Assembly (NCBI GenBank): GCA_963805325.1
Contig: CAWDTS010000022.1
Location: forward strand, 1 to 64,000
Direction of reading: 5' to 3'
DNA: 64,000 nt
Source: DASWJZ01 sp963805325
GTDB lineage: Bacteria > Pseudomonadota > Alphaproteobacteria > Rhizobiales > Afifellaceae
The notes beneath the pieces were generated by a model. It did no database searches, had not been told where the DNA came from, and saw only the letters and a list, made by a program, of their open reading frames with translations. Of this stretch, positions 30,133 to 39,577 are shown piece by piece; position 1 is the first letter of the stretch; each line of letters starts with the position of its first letter. The position numbers and the translations under genes were made by a program.

Positions 30133-31687
30133 TCAGCCGACCACGCTCTCACGCTGCGCGGCCGTGTGGAACAACTCCTCCGTCTCCTCCCCCGTGAGCG
30201 CACGACTGAAGAGGATACCTTGCGCCTCGTCGCAGCCTTCCTCGATCAGTGCGTCTCTCTGATCGGCGCTGTCGACGCCCTCCGCGGTGACCTTGACGCC
30301 GAGGCCATGCCCGAGCCCGAGCAGTGCCCGCACGATCGCCGCGTTCTCTCCCGCTTCGGTCATTTTCGCCACGAAGGTCCGGTCGATCTTGATCTTGTCG
30401 ACCTTGAAATTGCGCAGGTGATAGAGGCTCGAATAGCCGGTGCCGAAATCGCCGAGCGTGATCCGGATGCCCGCATCGCGCAGCGGAGCGAGTGCCGCTT
30501 CCGCGCCGGGCAGGTCACGCACCAGGGCGCTCTCGCCCACTTCAATCTCGAAGCGATGCGGGGCGAGCCCCGTTTCACCGAGAATCGCGAGAACGCGCAG
30601 GCCGAAACCCTGCTCGCGAAGCTGAATTCGGCGACACGTCGAAGGACAGCATGACGTCTTCGGGCCAACGGCACGCCTCGTCGCAGCCGGCGCGAAGCAG
30701 CTGCTCACTCAACTCGCGGATCAGGCCGGTATCCTCCGCGAGCGGTATGAAGCGGTCAGGCGCGACCTCGCCAAAAATGTCGTGGTGCCAGCGCGGGAAC
30801 ACCTCAAAGGCGGTGACGCGCCCGCTCGCGAGGTCGGTAATCGGTTGGTAGGCGGGCGTGATGTCGCCGTTGGCGACGGCGCGACGCAGCTCGCCTTCCA
30901 TCAGGGCGCGCTCACGCAGCCGAACATCCATCTCCTCTTCGAAAAAGCGCAGATTGGAGCCGGGCTCCGATTTTGCGCGGTAGAGCGCGACGTCCGCCCT
31001 ACGGATAATCTCCTGCGCCGTGTTGCCGTCGCGCGGGAACATCGCGATCCCGACACCCACGCCGATATTGTGCTCCGCGTCGCCGGCCTGGATCGGCTCC
31101 TTCAGAGCCGCGATGACGCGCAAGGCGATTCCGCTCGCCTCCTCGGCGCCGCGGAGATGGGTGGCGAGAATGCCGAATTCGTCGCCGCCGAGGCGAGAGA
31201 TCAGGTCGCCCGACTCGCGCATCGCCGAGGCGAGCCGTGTCGCAACGACGCGCAGCACCGTATCGCCAATCGGATGACCGAAGACATCATTGACGGACTT
31301 GAACCCGTTCAGGTCGAGAAGCAGGACAGCATGTACGCGATCGACGCCCGGGGGCGCCGCAACCGCGGCAGCGACGGCCTCGTCGAATTGGCGGCGGTTA
31401 GGAAGACCGGTCAGCGGGTCTTGAAAGGCAAGCTCTCTCGCCTTGTGCTCGGCCGCTGTTCGCCGCGCCACCTCGCGCTGCTGCGCACGGACGCGGCGCA
31501 ACGTGACGAAAAGAAAGCCGCTCAGAACGAGGCCGATCACGACAAGTTCGTAAAGCTCAATCGCGGAGGTCTCCCCCTGGCTCAGGCCGATGACACGAAG
31601 AAGGTCGTATTCTCCGCTTAGGAAAAGCAGGACAGCCGCTGCGGCGAGGAACACGAGCGAGTCCCAAATCGTAAACCGATGACGCAT
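30133..31687 (-). CDS. Membrane GGDEF-EAL protein, EAL domain with altered motifs (one frameshift)
   Basis: Cyclic-di-GMP signalling protein of about 517 residues. Two amino-terminal membrane segments (SLVFLAAAAVLLFLS, ELVVIGLVLSGFLFV) are followed by a GGDEF domain with an intact RLGGDEF active site (near residue 172). The EAL domain departs from consensus: EVF instead of EAL/EVL, and GDFGTGYSSL where the metal-binding DDFG is expected. KIDRTFV and TAEGVD are kept. An extra base at 30624-30628 breaks the frame between SFDVSP and IQLREQGFG. Most likely an active cyclase with a weakened phosphodiesterase. Convergent to dut, divergent from cysK. Confidence 0.85.
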
Positions 31688-31866
31688 GATGAAGCCGGCT
31701 ACACTTTGCGTTGCATTTCTGGTCACGTCGCTACCACCTGCGGCATGTTTTGTTATTAACTCGTTTCTCCGCCAGATTTGCGAAGGAACCCTGAATCGCA
31801 GGCCGCCCAAATGAGGCCAACTCCGCTAGAATGCCCGCAGAACGGTCATGCGGATGAGAGGAGACA

Positions 31867-32856
31867 ATGATGAACGACGCCCCGCAGAAGCCCCAATCCG
31901 TCCACACGCCCGGCAGGGGCCGGATCTACGATTCCATCACCGAGACCATCGGCGACACGCCGCTCGTGCGCCTCGACAAGATCGCCAAGGCCGAAGGCGT
32001 CAGCGCGAAGCTCGTCGCCAAGCTTGAGTTCTTCAACCCGATCGCGAGCGTCAAGGACCGCATCGGCGTCGCGATGATCGAGGCGATGGAGAAGGACGGG
32101 CGCATCAAGCCGGGCGACACGCTGATCGAGCCGACCTCCGGCAACACCGGCATCGCGCTTGCCTTCGCCGCCGCCGCCAAGGGCTATCGTCTGATCCTCG
32201 TCATGCCGGAGACGATGTCGATCGAGCGGCGCAAGATGCTTCGGCTGCTCGGCGCGGAGCTCGTGCTGACCGAAGGCCCGAAAGGCATGAAAGGGGCGAT
32301 CGCCAAGGCCGAGGAGCTGAAAGCCGCAACGCCCGGCTCCGTCATCCCGCAGCAATTCGAGAACCCCGCGAACCCGGAAATCCACCGCAAGACCACGGCG
32401 GAGGAAATCTGGAACGACACCGGCGGCAATATCGACGTCTTCGTCTCCGGCATCGGCACGGGCGGCACCATCACCGGGGTTGGTCAGGTCCTGAAGAAGC
32501 GGAAGCCCAACCTTTATGTCGTCGCGGTCGAGCCGGCGGAGAGCGCGGTCCTCTCCGGCGGCCAGCCCGGCCCGCACAAGATTCAGGGGATCGGCGCTGG
32601 CTTCGTGCCCGGCGTGCTCGACACGAAGATCTACGACGAGGTGGTGACGGTGACGAGCGAGGAGGCTTTCACATACGCGCGTCTCGCGGCGCGGCTCGAA
32701 GGCATCCCTGTCGGCATTTCCTCCGGCGGCGCGATCGCCGCGGCGCTCAAGGTCGGCCGGCGCCCGCAGTTTTCGGGCAAGACAATCGTCATCATCATCC
32801 CGTCCTTCGCCGAACGCTATCTCTCGACCGCGCTCTTCGAGGGGCTCGAAGCGTGA
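31867..32856 (+). CDS. cysK: Cysteine synthase A (O-acetylserine sulfhydrylase)
   Basis: PLP enzyme making cysteine from O-acetylserine and sulfide, 329 residues. The PLP lysine is Lys63 in ASVKDRIG. The substrate loop PTSGNTGIAL and the phosphate-binding GIGTGGTITGVG are both present, and ISSGGAIAA is the pyridine-contact motif. The C-terminal extension is short, as in CysK rather than CysM. GAGAGGAGACA precedes the start. Confidence 0.96.
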   Translation: MMNDAPQKPQSVHTPGRGRIYDSITETIGDTPLVRLDKIAKAEGVSAKLVAKLEFFNPIASVKDRIGVAMIEAMEKDGRIKPGDTLIEPTSGNTGIALAFAAAAKGYRLILVMPETMSIERRKMLRLLGAELVLTEGPKGMKGAIAKAEELKAATPGSVIPQQFENPANPEIHRKTTAEEIWNDTGGNIDVFVSGIGTGGTITGVGQVLKKRKPNLYVVAVEPAESAVLSGGQPGPHKIQGIGAGFVPGVLDTKIYDEVVTVTSEEAFTYARLAARLEGIPVGISSGGAIAAALKVGRRPQFSGKTIVIIIPSFAERYLSTALFEGLEA

Positions 32857-32871
32857 CCTGACCTTCAGCGC

Positions 32872-32904
32872 GCGGGCGGGACGGCGGAGATCGCCGCCGC
32901 CCGC
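32872..32904 (+). other. Strong GC hairpin after cysK
   Basis: GCGGGCGG and GGCGG pair with CGCCG and CCGCCCGC around an AGAT loop. It lies between the cysK stop and the next start. It is followed by ATTGAAAATCC rather than a U-run, so it may slow or partly stop transcription without being a classical terminator. Confidence 0.45.
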
Positions 32905-32918
32905 ATTGAAAATCCCCC

Positions 32919-33812
32919 ATGCCGCTTTTCGAGCTTGCAGCGCTCGGCGCCGCCGCCTGCTGGGCGGTGACCTCGCTTCTCTCCGTCGGACCAGCGAATC
33001 ATCTCGGCGCGATCCCCTTCACGCGCACGCGGATGATCATGGTGTTCATCATGCTCGCCGCGTTCGTAACGGCGACTGGGCGCTGGCACCGGATAGGATG
33101 GGCTGAAGGCGAAGCGCTGGCGCTCTCCGGCTTCGTCGGCATCTTTGTCGGCGATACCGCGCTTTTCCTGACGCTGAACCGGCTGGGCCCGCGCCGCACG
33201 AATATTCTCTTTTCCATGAATGCGCCCATGGCGGCGCTGCTCGGATGGCTCTTCCTCGACGAGACGCTGTCTTCGCGCGCGATACTCGGCATCCTCGTTA
33301 CCCTTGCGGGCGTCGTGCTTGCCATCCTCTTTGGCAAGCGGCGCTCGCAGCTTCACACCTGGGAGAGCATCAAGGGCCCGCTTTGGATCGGCGTCGCGCT
33401 GGGCTTCCTCGCGGCCCTGGCGCAGGCGGTCGGCTCGCTGATCGCACGGCCGGCGATGGAGGCGGGAACCGATCCCGTCGTCGCCTCGACGATCCGCGTC
33501 GGCGTCGCCTCGGTCGGGCTGATTCTGCTCGCCGGGCTCCCGGTCAGGGCGTTCCGCGCCGCCAATCCGCTCAACCTTCGCGTCGCCGCAACGATCGCGC
33601 TCTCCGGTCTGCTCGCCATGGCGCTCGGCATGACGCTGCTTCTCTTCGCGCTTTCGGGCGGCAAGGTCGGCATCGTCTCGACCCTCTCGGCAACGACGCC
33701 GGCGCTCATGCTGCCGCTTCTCTGGCTCAGGACGAAAGAAAGGCCGGCGCCTGGCGCCTGGGTAGGCGCCGCGCTTGTCATCGCCGGCACGGCGCTGATC
33801 TTCACCCGCTAG
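32919..33812 (+). CDS. EamA (DMT) family transporter
   Basis: Integral membrane protein of 297 residues with about ten hydrophobic segments in two EamA repeats (residues 3-140 and 150-295). The repeat marks are SMNAPMAALLGWLFLDE, typical of the end of the first repeat, and SATTPALMLPLLWLRTKER in the second. It probably exports a small metabolite; the substrate is unknown. It starts 62 bp after cysK, so a link with cysteine metabolism is possible but unproven. Confidence 0.88.
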   Translation: MPLFELAALGAAACWAVTSLLSVGPANHLGAIPFTRTRMIMVFIMLAAFVTATGRWHRIGWAEGEALALSGFVGIFVGDTALFLTLNRLGPRRTNILFSMNAPMAALLGWLFLDETLSSRAILGILVTLAGVVLAILFGKRRSQLHTWESIKGPLWIGVALGFLAALAQAVGSLIARPAMEAGTDPVVASTIRVGVASVGLILLAGLPVRAFRAANPLNLRVAATIALSGLLAMALGMTLLLFALSGGKVGIVSTLSATTPALMLPLLWLRTKERPAPGAWVGAALVIAGTALIFTR

Positions 33813-33862
33813 GCGTGGTCGTGGGGCTGGACGAAGCGCCCGCGAGGAGTCATCAGGCCTGA

Positions 33863-34574
33863 ATGCCCAGCCGCCCTTCCCTCACCGCCATCGGTTTCGA
33901 CGCCGACGACACCCTCTGGCAGAACGAGCAGTTCTTCCGTTTCACCGAGGAGCGCTTCAAGGCGCTTCTCGGCGACTATGCCGATGCGGAGCATACCGGC
34001 GCGCGGCTGCTTGAGACCGAGCGGCGGAACCTTCAGCGCTACGGCTTCGGCATCAAGGGATTCACGCTGTCGATGATCGAGACGGCGATCGAGGTGACGG
34101 AAGGGCGCGTGCCGGCCGAGGTGATCGGGCAGATCCTCGAAGCCGGGCCGCGATATGCTCGCGCATCCGGTCGAGACATTGCCGCATGCGCGCGAGACGC
34201 TGGAAGCGCTCGCCAGCAACTACCGCATCGTGCTCATCACCAAGGGCGACCTCTTCGACCAGGAGCGGAAGCTCGCACAGTCGGGGCTCGGCGAGCTGTT
34301 CGATGCCGTGGAGATCGTGAGCGACAAGAAGGCGACAACCTATGACGCGCATCTTCGCTCAGCCACGCCGACGGCGCCGAACGCGCGCATGATGGTCGGA
34401 AACTCGCTCAAATCCGACGTGGTGCCGGCGATCGAGGCGGGAAGCTGGGGGGTCTATGTCCCGCACGGCCTGACCTGGCACCTCGAACACGCAGAAGCGC
34501 CGGTCGATCAGCCGCGGTTCCGCGAGCTCAAGCACATCGGGGAGCTGAAGGAGTTGATCGAAGAGATCGGATAA
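33863..34574 (+). CDS. HAD-superfamily hydrolase (one frameshift)
   Basis: Haloacid-dehalogenase-type phosphatase of about 236 residues. Motif I is GFDADDTLW, with both catalytic Asp residues, near residue 11. Motif II is LITKGD, the lysine motif lies around IVSDKKA, and motif IV is MVGNSLKSDVVPA. An extra base in the GGGCC run at 34144-34149 separates QILEAG from RDMLAHPVETLPHA. The substrate is unknown. It converges with nth, four bases apart. Confidence 0.83.
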
Positions 34575-34578
34575 AGGG

Positions 34579-35305
34579 CTATCGCCCGCCGAGCCCGACC
34601 ATCGCTCCCGCCGGTTCCGTCTTGTCCTTGTAGCGGCAGATGTCCGCGATCACGCACTCGGGGCATTTTGGCTTGCGCGCGATGCAGACGTAGCGGCCGT
34701 GCAGGATCAGCCAATGGTGCGCGTGCAGCTTGAAGCGATCCGGCACGACCTTCTCCAGGAGATCGGCGACCGCATCGGGGTCCGGCCCGGGCGCCAGCCC
34801 CGTGCGGTTCGAGACGCGGAAAGATGTGCGTGTCGACAGCGATGACCGGCTCTCCGAACGCGATGTTCAAGACCACGTTCGCGGTCTTGCGGCCGACGCC
34901 GGGCAGCTTCTCCAGCGCCTCGCGCTCGCGCGGCACCTCGCCGCCATACTCGTCGACGAGGATCTGCGAGAGCCGCATCACGTTCTTCGCCTTCATGTTG
35001 AAGAAGCCGAGCGAGCGGATGGCCTCGACGAGCTTTGCTCCGCCGAGCGCGAGCATCTTCTGCGGCGAATCGACTTTGGCGAAGAGCGGCTTCGTTGCAC
35101 GGTTCACGCCAACATCGGTCGATTGCGCGGAGAGCACAACGGCGACGAGCAGCGTGTAGGGGTTGACGTATTGCAGTTCGCCCTTGGGGTTCGGGTCCTT
35201 CGCCTGAAGCCGTGAGAAGAGCAGCTCGATCTCGGCAGGCTTCAGCTTCGAGCGGCCGATCTTCCGCGCGGGCTTCTTGAGTTTTGCGGCCACCGACTTC
35301 CGCAT
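34579..35305 (-). CDS. nth: Endonuclease III (one frameshift)
   Basis: Iron-sulfur DNA glycosylase/AP lyase for oxidised pyrimidines. The helix-hairpin-helix LPGVGRKTANVVL holds the catalytic Lys, and AVDTHIF holds the catalytic Asp. Right after that, an extra base at 34815-34820 shifts the frame. Reading then resumes as RVSNRTGLAPGPDPDAV and keeps the cluster ligands CIARKPKCPECVIADIC, with the C-x6-C-x2-C-x5-C spacing exact. This intact cluster downstream of the break shows the gene is functional and the shift is probably an error. Start MRKSVAAKLKK. Confidence 0.92.
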
Positions 35306-35306
35306 A

Positions 35307-35780
35307 TCAGCGCGCCATCCGGAGCGCTTCGCGGCGCTTGAGGCTCTCGGCCGGCCACAGCGACTTCGTGTCGTAATATTCCTGGAACGCGGGCACCCCC
35401 TCCGGCAGCACGACCCAGGGCAGCTTGGAGCGTGTGTAGATGTGGACGTCGGGCACAATCGCGGTCGGATCGTCGAGCGTGCCGATGCGCACGAAGCGCA
35501 AGACGCCGCGCCGTCCGTAATCGCTCCATACGGCGATCCCGCATTCGACACAGCGGTAGATGTCGTGCGGACGGCCGCTTTCGGTCGGCATGGAGATAGG
35601 CTCCGGCGCGCCCGAAAGGATCTCGACGCGGCCGGTCTCGATCAGCGCGTTCAGCACGAAGGCGCTGCCGGTCTGCCGCTGACAGTCCCGGCAATGGCAG
35701 CAATGCACGAACATCGGTGCCGATAGCAGCCGATAGCGCACCGCGCCGCAGGAGCAGCCGCCTTCGAGGGGTGCGTCCAT
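35307..35780 (-). CDS. GFA/CENP-V family zinc-binding protein
   Basis: Protein of 157 residues with the Cys pattern of glutathione-dependent formaldehyde-activating (GFA) enzymes: GGCSCGAVRYR near residue 8, VHCCHCRDCQRQTGSAF near residue 25 and RCVECGIAVW near residue 76. Two structural zinc sites are expected. Most family members have no proven substrate, so formaldehyde chemistry is only a possibility. Its stop abuts the nth start (1 bp apart), so the two are cotranscribed. Confidence 0.9.
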   Translation of the reverse strand: MDAPLEGGCSCGAVRYRLLSAPMFVHCCHCRDCQRQTGSAFVLNALIETGRVEILSGAPEPISMPTESGRPHDIYRCVECGIAVWSDYGRRGVLRFVRIGTLDDPTAIVPDVHIYTRSKLPWVVLPEGVPAFQEYYDTKSLWPAESLKRREALRMAR

Positions 35781-35835
35781 CTAGCTGTCCTTTCCCTTCT
35801 CCCGAGCCGGGTAAATGATCATATATTGCGGAGCG

Positions 35836-36315
35836 ATGGCGACCGACAACTTCGACGACGTGATCTTCTCCGCGACGCTGGTTCCGCACCGCTCGCTCGG
35901 CCGTCGTGGATTTTCGATTCTGATGGGCGGGATCGCCGGGCTCTGGTTCCTGCTCGGGCTTTTGTTCTGGTCGCTCGGCGCCTGGCCGATCGTCGGCTTC
36001 GGTGGGGTCGACATTTTGGCAATCTATCTCGCCTTCAAGCTCAACTACCGTTCCGCGCGCCGCTACGAAGACGTGGCGGTCAGCCGCAACGAGGTCGTCG
36101 TCCGCAAGGTCACGGCCTCCGGCCGCGCGCAGGAGCTTCGCTTCAATCCGCAATGGGTGCGGCTTGAGGTGGAGGAGGTGGAGGATGAAGGCGTGGTCCG
36201 CGTCACGCTTCGAGCGCGCGACCGCCGCGTCCCGGTCGGAGCCTTCCTGAACCCCGAGGATCGCCGCAGTTTTGCCCGCGCTTTCGGAGCGGCGCTCGCG
36301 ACGGCGCGCGGCTGA
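35836..36315 (+). CDS. DUF2244 family membrane protein
   Basis: Predicted inner-membrane protein of 159 residues with two hydrophobic segments back to back (ILMGGIAGLWFLLGLLFW and WPIVGFGGVDILAIYLAF) and a cytoplasmic beta-rich tail ending in FGAALATARG. The start MATDNFDDVIFSATL matches the family better than the earlier ATG at 35815. DUF2244 proteins are widespread in alphaproteobacteria, and some lie by cytochrome oxidase genes. Function unknown. Confidence 0.82.
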   Translation: MATDNFDDVIFSATLVPHRSLGRRGFSILMGGIAGLWFLLGLLFWSLGAWPIVGFGGVDILAIYLAFKLNYRSARRYEDVAVSRNEVVVRKVTASGRAQELRFNPQWVRLEVEEVEDEGVVRVTLRARDRRVPVGAFLNPEDRRSFARAFGAALATARG

Positions 36316-36386
36316 GCCAGCGCGCAAGAATCGGGTGGCCGCCGATGCCCGCCGAGCCTATGTCGGATGCGAAAAGGAGCAAGGCC

Positions 36387-37284
36387 ATGGCATTCGAGGC
36401 GCAAATTGCTGAGGCGCAGTCGTCGCTGCGCCACCCTGCGGCGTCGAGCGACTATGACGTCGTCCGTCAGGTGATCGAATACGTCACCGCCAACTGGCGT
36501 GACCAGCCGTCGCTGGAATCGATCGCGGCGAAGGTCGGCATGGAGCCGACGCGGCTGCAGAAGCTCTTCACGCGCTGGGCCGGGCTCTCGCCGAAGGCCT
36601 TCCTGCAGGCCCTGACGCTCGACCATGCCCGCACGCTGCTCGAGCAATCCGCAACGGTGCTCGACACTACCTACGAGGTCGGGCTCTCCGGCCCGGGCCG
36701 GCTGCACGATCTCTTCGTGACGCACGAGGCGGTGACGCCCGGCAGTTATCGCGCGCGCGGCGAAGGGCTGGTCATCCGCTACGGCTTCCACCCCTCGCCG
36801 TTCGGCGGGGCGCTGGTCATGGCGACGGAATATGGGCTCGCCGGCCTCGCCTTCGCCGACGAGGGCGGAGAGGCGGCGGCGCTCGCCGACATGATGCGGC
36901 GCTGGCCGAAGGCCGAGTACGTCGCGGACGAAGTGGCGACCGCAGAGCTCGCGCAGGCGCATCTTCGACCCGAGCGAATGGCGGCCCGACCGGCCGCTCC
37001 GCATCGTCTTCATCGGGACGGATTTCGAGGTGCGCGTGTGGGAGACGCTTCTCAAGGTGCCCTTCGCCTGCGCCACAACCTATTCCGATGTCGCCCGCAG
37101 GATCGACAAACCGAGCGCCGCGCGGGCGGTCGGCGCGGCCGTGGGCAAGAACCCGATTTCCTTCGTGGTTCCCTGTCATCGTGTGCTCGGCCGTTCCGGG
37201 GCGCTGACGGGATACCACTGGGGCCTGACGCGCAAGCGCGCGATCCTGGGCTGGGAGGCCGGAATTGCCGGCGGCACGGCTTGA
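36387..37284 (+). CDS. Ada-like AraC/O6-methylguanine-DNA methyltransferase (one frameshift)
   Basis: DNA-repair protein of about 298 residues joining an AraC-type helix-turn-helix (about 25-110: QVIEYVTANW, LQKLFTRWAGLSPKAFLQAL) to an alkyltransferase domain whose acceptor Cys lies in FVVPCHRVLGRSGALTGY. The amino-terminal zinc domain of full Ada is absent, so it may not sense methylphosphotriesters. An extra base at 36955-36960 breaks the frame just before RIFDPSEWRPDRPL. AAAAGGAG precedes the ATG at 36387. Confidence 0.88.
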
Positions 37285-37358
37285 CGGCACTGCGCGGCGC
37301 GCCCATTTTCGGTCGCTAGAACCCCCTGCGCGCCTTGAACGCGCAGAAAGGACCGAGA

Positions 37359-37913
37359 ATGTTCATCCAGACCGAAGAGACGCCGAATCCGGCGACACTC
37401 AAGTTTATACCCGGCCGGGTCGTCCTCGACGACGGCACCCGCGACTTCCGCAGCGCCGACGACGCCGAGGTCTCGCCGCTCGCAAGCCGCATCTTCGCGG
37501 TCGAGGGAGTCACCGGCGTGTTCCTGGGGCGTGACTTCGTAACAGTCACGCGCGAAACCGCCGAATGGCCGCACATCAAGCCGGCGGTGCTCGGCGCGAT
37601 CATGGAGCACTACCTCTCCGGCGCCCCGGTCCTCGACGAAGGCTCGGCGGAGGACGCCGACGACGCCAATTTCGACGAGGCGGATTCGGAGACGGTCGCC
37701 GTCATCAAGGAGCTGATCGAGACGCGTGTCCGCCCGGCCGTGGCAAACGACGGCGGCGACATCACCTTCCAGGGCTTCCGCGACGGTGTGGTCTTCCTCC
37801 ACATGCGCGGCGCCTGCTCCGGCTGCCCCTCCTCGACGGCGACGCTCAAGCAGGGAATCGAGAACCTGCTCAAGCACTTCGTCCCGGACGTGACGGAAGT
37901 CCGCCCGGTTTAA
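37359..37913 (+). CDS. NifU/Nfu-type iron-sulfur cluster carrier
   Basis: Protein of 184 residues with an amino-terminal Nfu_N domain (FIQTEETPNPATLKF) and a C-terminal NifU domain (about 105-175) holding the cluster-binding motif GACSGCPSSTATLKQGIE. It assembles or delivers [4Fe-4S] clusters to target proteins; miaB in the same block is a plausible client. AAAGGACC precedes the ATG at 37359. An acidic linker (EGSAEDADDANFDEAD) joins the domains. Confidence 0.94.
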   Translation: MFIQTEETPNPATLKFIPGRVVLDDGTRDFRSADDAEVSPLASRIFAVEGVTGVFLGRDFVTVTRETAEWPHIKPAVLGAIMEHYLSGAPVLDEGSAEDADDANFDEADSETVAVIKELIETRVRPAVANDGGDITFQGFRDGVVFLHMRGACSGCPSSTATLKQGIENLLKHFVPDVTEVRPV

Positions 37914-37941
37914 GCCTTTCCCCTTCTTAGCCTCGACAGTC

Positions 37942-37967
37942 CCGGATCGCTTCAGTAAGCGATCCGG
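37942..37967 (+). promoter_or_regulatory. Perfect 11-bp hairpin directly before the tsaB start
   Basis: CCGGATCGCTT (37942-37952), loop CAGT, AAGCGATCCGG (37957-37967), ending on the base before the tsaB ATG. It fills the place of the ribosome binding site, and no other Shine-Dalgarno is visible. It could act as a translational brake, or as a terminator-like element after nfu, although no U-tract follows. Confidence 0.6.
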
Positions 37968-38645
37968 ATGCGCCTTCTTGCAATCGACACGGCGGGGCCG
38001 GCTTGCGCGGTGGCGATTTTTCGCGACGGCGCCGTTCTGGCGCGCATCAGCGAGGTGATCGGCAAGGGTCACGCCGAGCGGCTGGTGCCGATGATCGAGG
38101 CGGCGCTCGCCATGGCCGGCTTGGCTTTCAAGGACCTCGACCGCATCGCGGTGACGACCGGGCCTGGCTCCTTCACCGGCGTCCGGGTTGGCGTTGCCGC
38201 AGCACGTGGGCTGGCGCTGGCGCTCGACATCCCGGCGGTCGGGATCGGCAGCCTCGATGCGCTCGCCGCGCCGGTCGCGAACGCGCGAAGAATCGGCGCG
38301 GTCGTCGCGACACTCGACGCCAGACGCGGCGAGCTCTACGCGCTCGCCGGGGATCTCGGTACAGGCAAGATGATTTTCGACGCGATGGCCGCACCCGCTG
38401 ACGCGGTCGCTTCGAAGCTCGCGAACGCACCGGCGCCGCTGATCCTGATCGGTGCAGGCGCGGCCATCCTCGCCGCGGCCCTTTCCGGCCGCGAGGTCGA
38501 AATCGCTGCAACGCCCGACCACCCCGATATCGTCGACGTGGGACGCCTCGGGCTCCTTGCGACGGAGGCGGCGTCTCCCGTTCCGCTCTATGTCCGCGGC
38601 GCAGATGCGAAGCCGCAGGCCAACAAGGTGCTGCTCCGCCAATGA
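37968..38645 (+). CDS. tsaB: tRNA threonylcarbamoyladenosine biosynthesis protein TsaB
   Basis: ASKHA-fold partner of TsaD in making t6A on ANN-decoding tRNAs, 225 residues. The opening MRLLAIDTAGPACAVAIF and the conserved TGPGSFTGVRVGVAAARGLA (near 64-83) are diagnostic. Its stop overlaps the rimI start (ATGA at 38642-38645), so the two are coupled. Confidence 0.95.
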   Translation: MRLLAIDTAGPACAVAIFRDGAVLARISEVIGKGHAERLVPMIEAALAMAGLAFKDLDRIAVTTGPGSFTGVRVGVAAARGLALALDIPAVGIGSLDALAAPVANARRIGAVVATLDARRGELYALAGDLGTGKMIFDAMAAPADAVASKLANAPAPLILIGAGAAILAAALSGREVEIAATPDHPDIVDVGRLGLLATEAASPVPLYVRGADAKPQANKVLLRQ

Positions 38646-39127
38646 CGCTTTTCAGCCGCCCCGCATTCTCGATCCGCGGCGCGTCGATCGCGGACTGCGA
38701 CGATCTCTCCGAAATCCACGCGGACTCCTTTTCGCGCGGCTGGAGCGGGGCGGAGTTCGAATCGCTGCTCATGCAGCCGGGGACGCACGCTTTGATCGCG
38801 CATCGTCGCAATCGCTTCGGACGACGTAGCTCGGCGGGCTTTGTCCTTTATCGCATCGTCGCCGATGAGGCGGAGATCCTGACAGTCGCCGTCGCGCGCG
38901 AAAGCCGCCGGCGTGGCGTCGGCAGGGCACTGCTCGAAGAGGCGCTCAGGCACGCCTATCGGGACGGCGCGGAGCGCATCTATCTTGAAGTCGAGGATAC
39001 GAACCGCGCCGCGATCGCGCTTTATCGCTGGGCGGAATTTCGCGAGACCGGCCGCCGCGCCGGGTATTATAGAGAGGGCCGGACGACGCCCGGAGGCGCG
39101 CTTGTCATGCTTCGGCAACTTCGTTAG
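38642..39127 (+). CDS. rimI: Ribosomal protein S18-alanine N-acetyltransferase (RimI-type)
   Basis: GNAT acetyltransferase, 161 residues. The acetyl-CoA loop is VARESRRRGVGRALLEEAL near residues 83-101, and the late EVEDTNRAAIALYRWAEF is the RimI-like motif C/B. The overlap with tsaB is the usual arrangement and supports RimI over other GNATs. Confidence 0.9.
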   Translation: MTLFSRPAFSIRGASIADCDDLSEIHADSFSRGWSGAEFESLLMQPGTHALIAHRRNRFGRRSSAGFVLYRIVADEAEILTVAVARESRRRGVGRALLEEALRHAYRDGAERIYLEVEDTNRAAIALYRWAEFRETGRRAGYYREGRTTPGGALVMLRQLR

Positions 39128-39148
39128 GCCGGCCGCCGGGAGAGCCTC

Positions 39149-39577
39149 GTGACCGATAAACCCAACCGCCGTCTCGAAGCCGCCTGCGCGGAAAAGGGCA
39201 TGCGGATGACGGAGCAGCGGCGGGTCATCGCACGTGTGCTCGAACAGTCCGACGACCACCCCGACGTCGAGGAGCTCTACCGCCGCGCCTCCGCGGTCGA
39301 TCCCAACATCTCCATCTCGACCGTCTATCGCACGGTGAAGCTTTTCGAGGATTCCGGCATCATCGAGCGGCATGAGTTCCGCGACGGGCGCGCGCGCTAC
39401 GAGACGCTGCCGGAAGAGCATCACGACCATCTGATCGACCTTCGCTCCGGCGACGTCATCGAGTTCCGCGACGAGGAGATCGAGAAGATCCAGGAGCGGA
39501 TCGCGCAAAAGCTCGGCTACAAGCTCGTCGGCCATCGGCTGGAGCTTTACGTCGTGCCACTCGACAAGGAGCGTTGA
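39149..39577 (+). CDS. fur: Fur-family metalloregulator (Fur/Mur type)
   Basis: Winged-helix repressor of 142 residues from a GTG start with GGAGAG upstream. DNA-binding helix SISTVYRTVKLFEDSG is near residues 50-65, and the metal motif is PEEHHDHLIDLRSGDV. The CxxC pairs that bind structural zinc in enteric Fur are absent, as in rhizobial Mur, which senses manganese. It probably controls iron or manganese uptake. Its stop overlaps the next gene's TTG start. Confidence 0.92.
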   Translation: MTDKPNRRLEAACAEKGMRMTEQRRVIARVLEQSDDHPDVEELYRRASAVDPNISISTVYRTVKLFEDSGIIERHEFRDGRARYETLPEEHHDHLIDLRSGDVIEFRDEEIEKIQERIAQKLGYKLVGHRLELYVVPLDKER

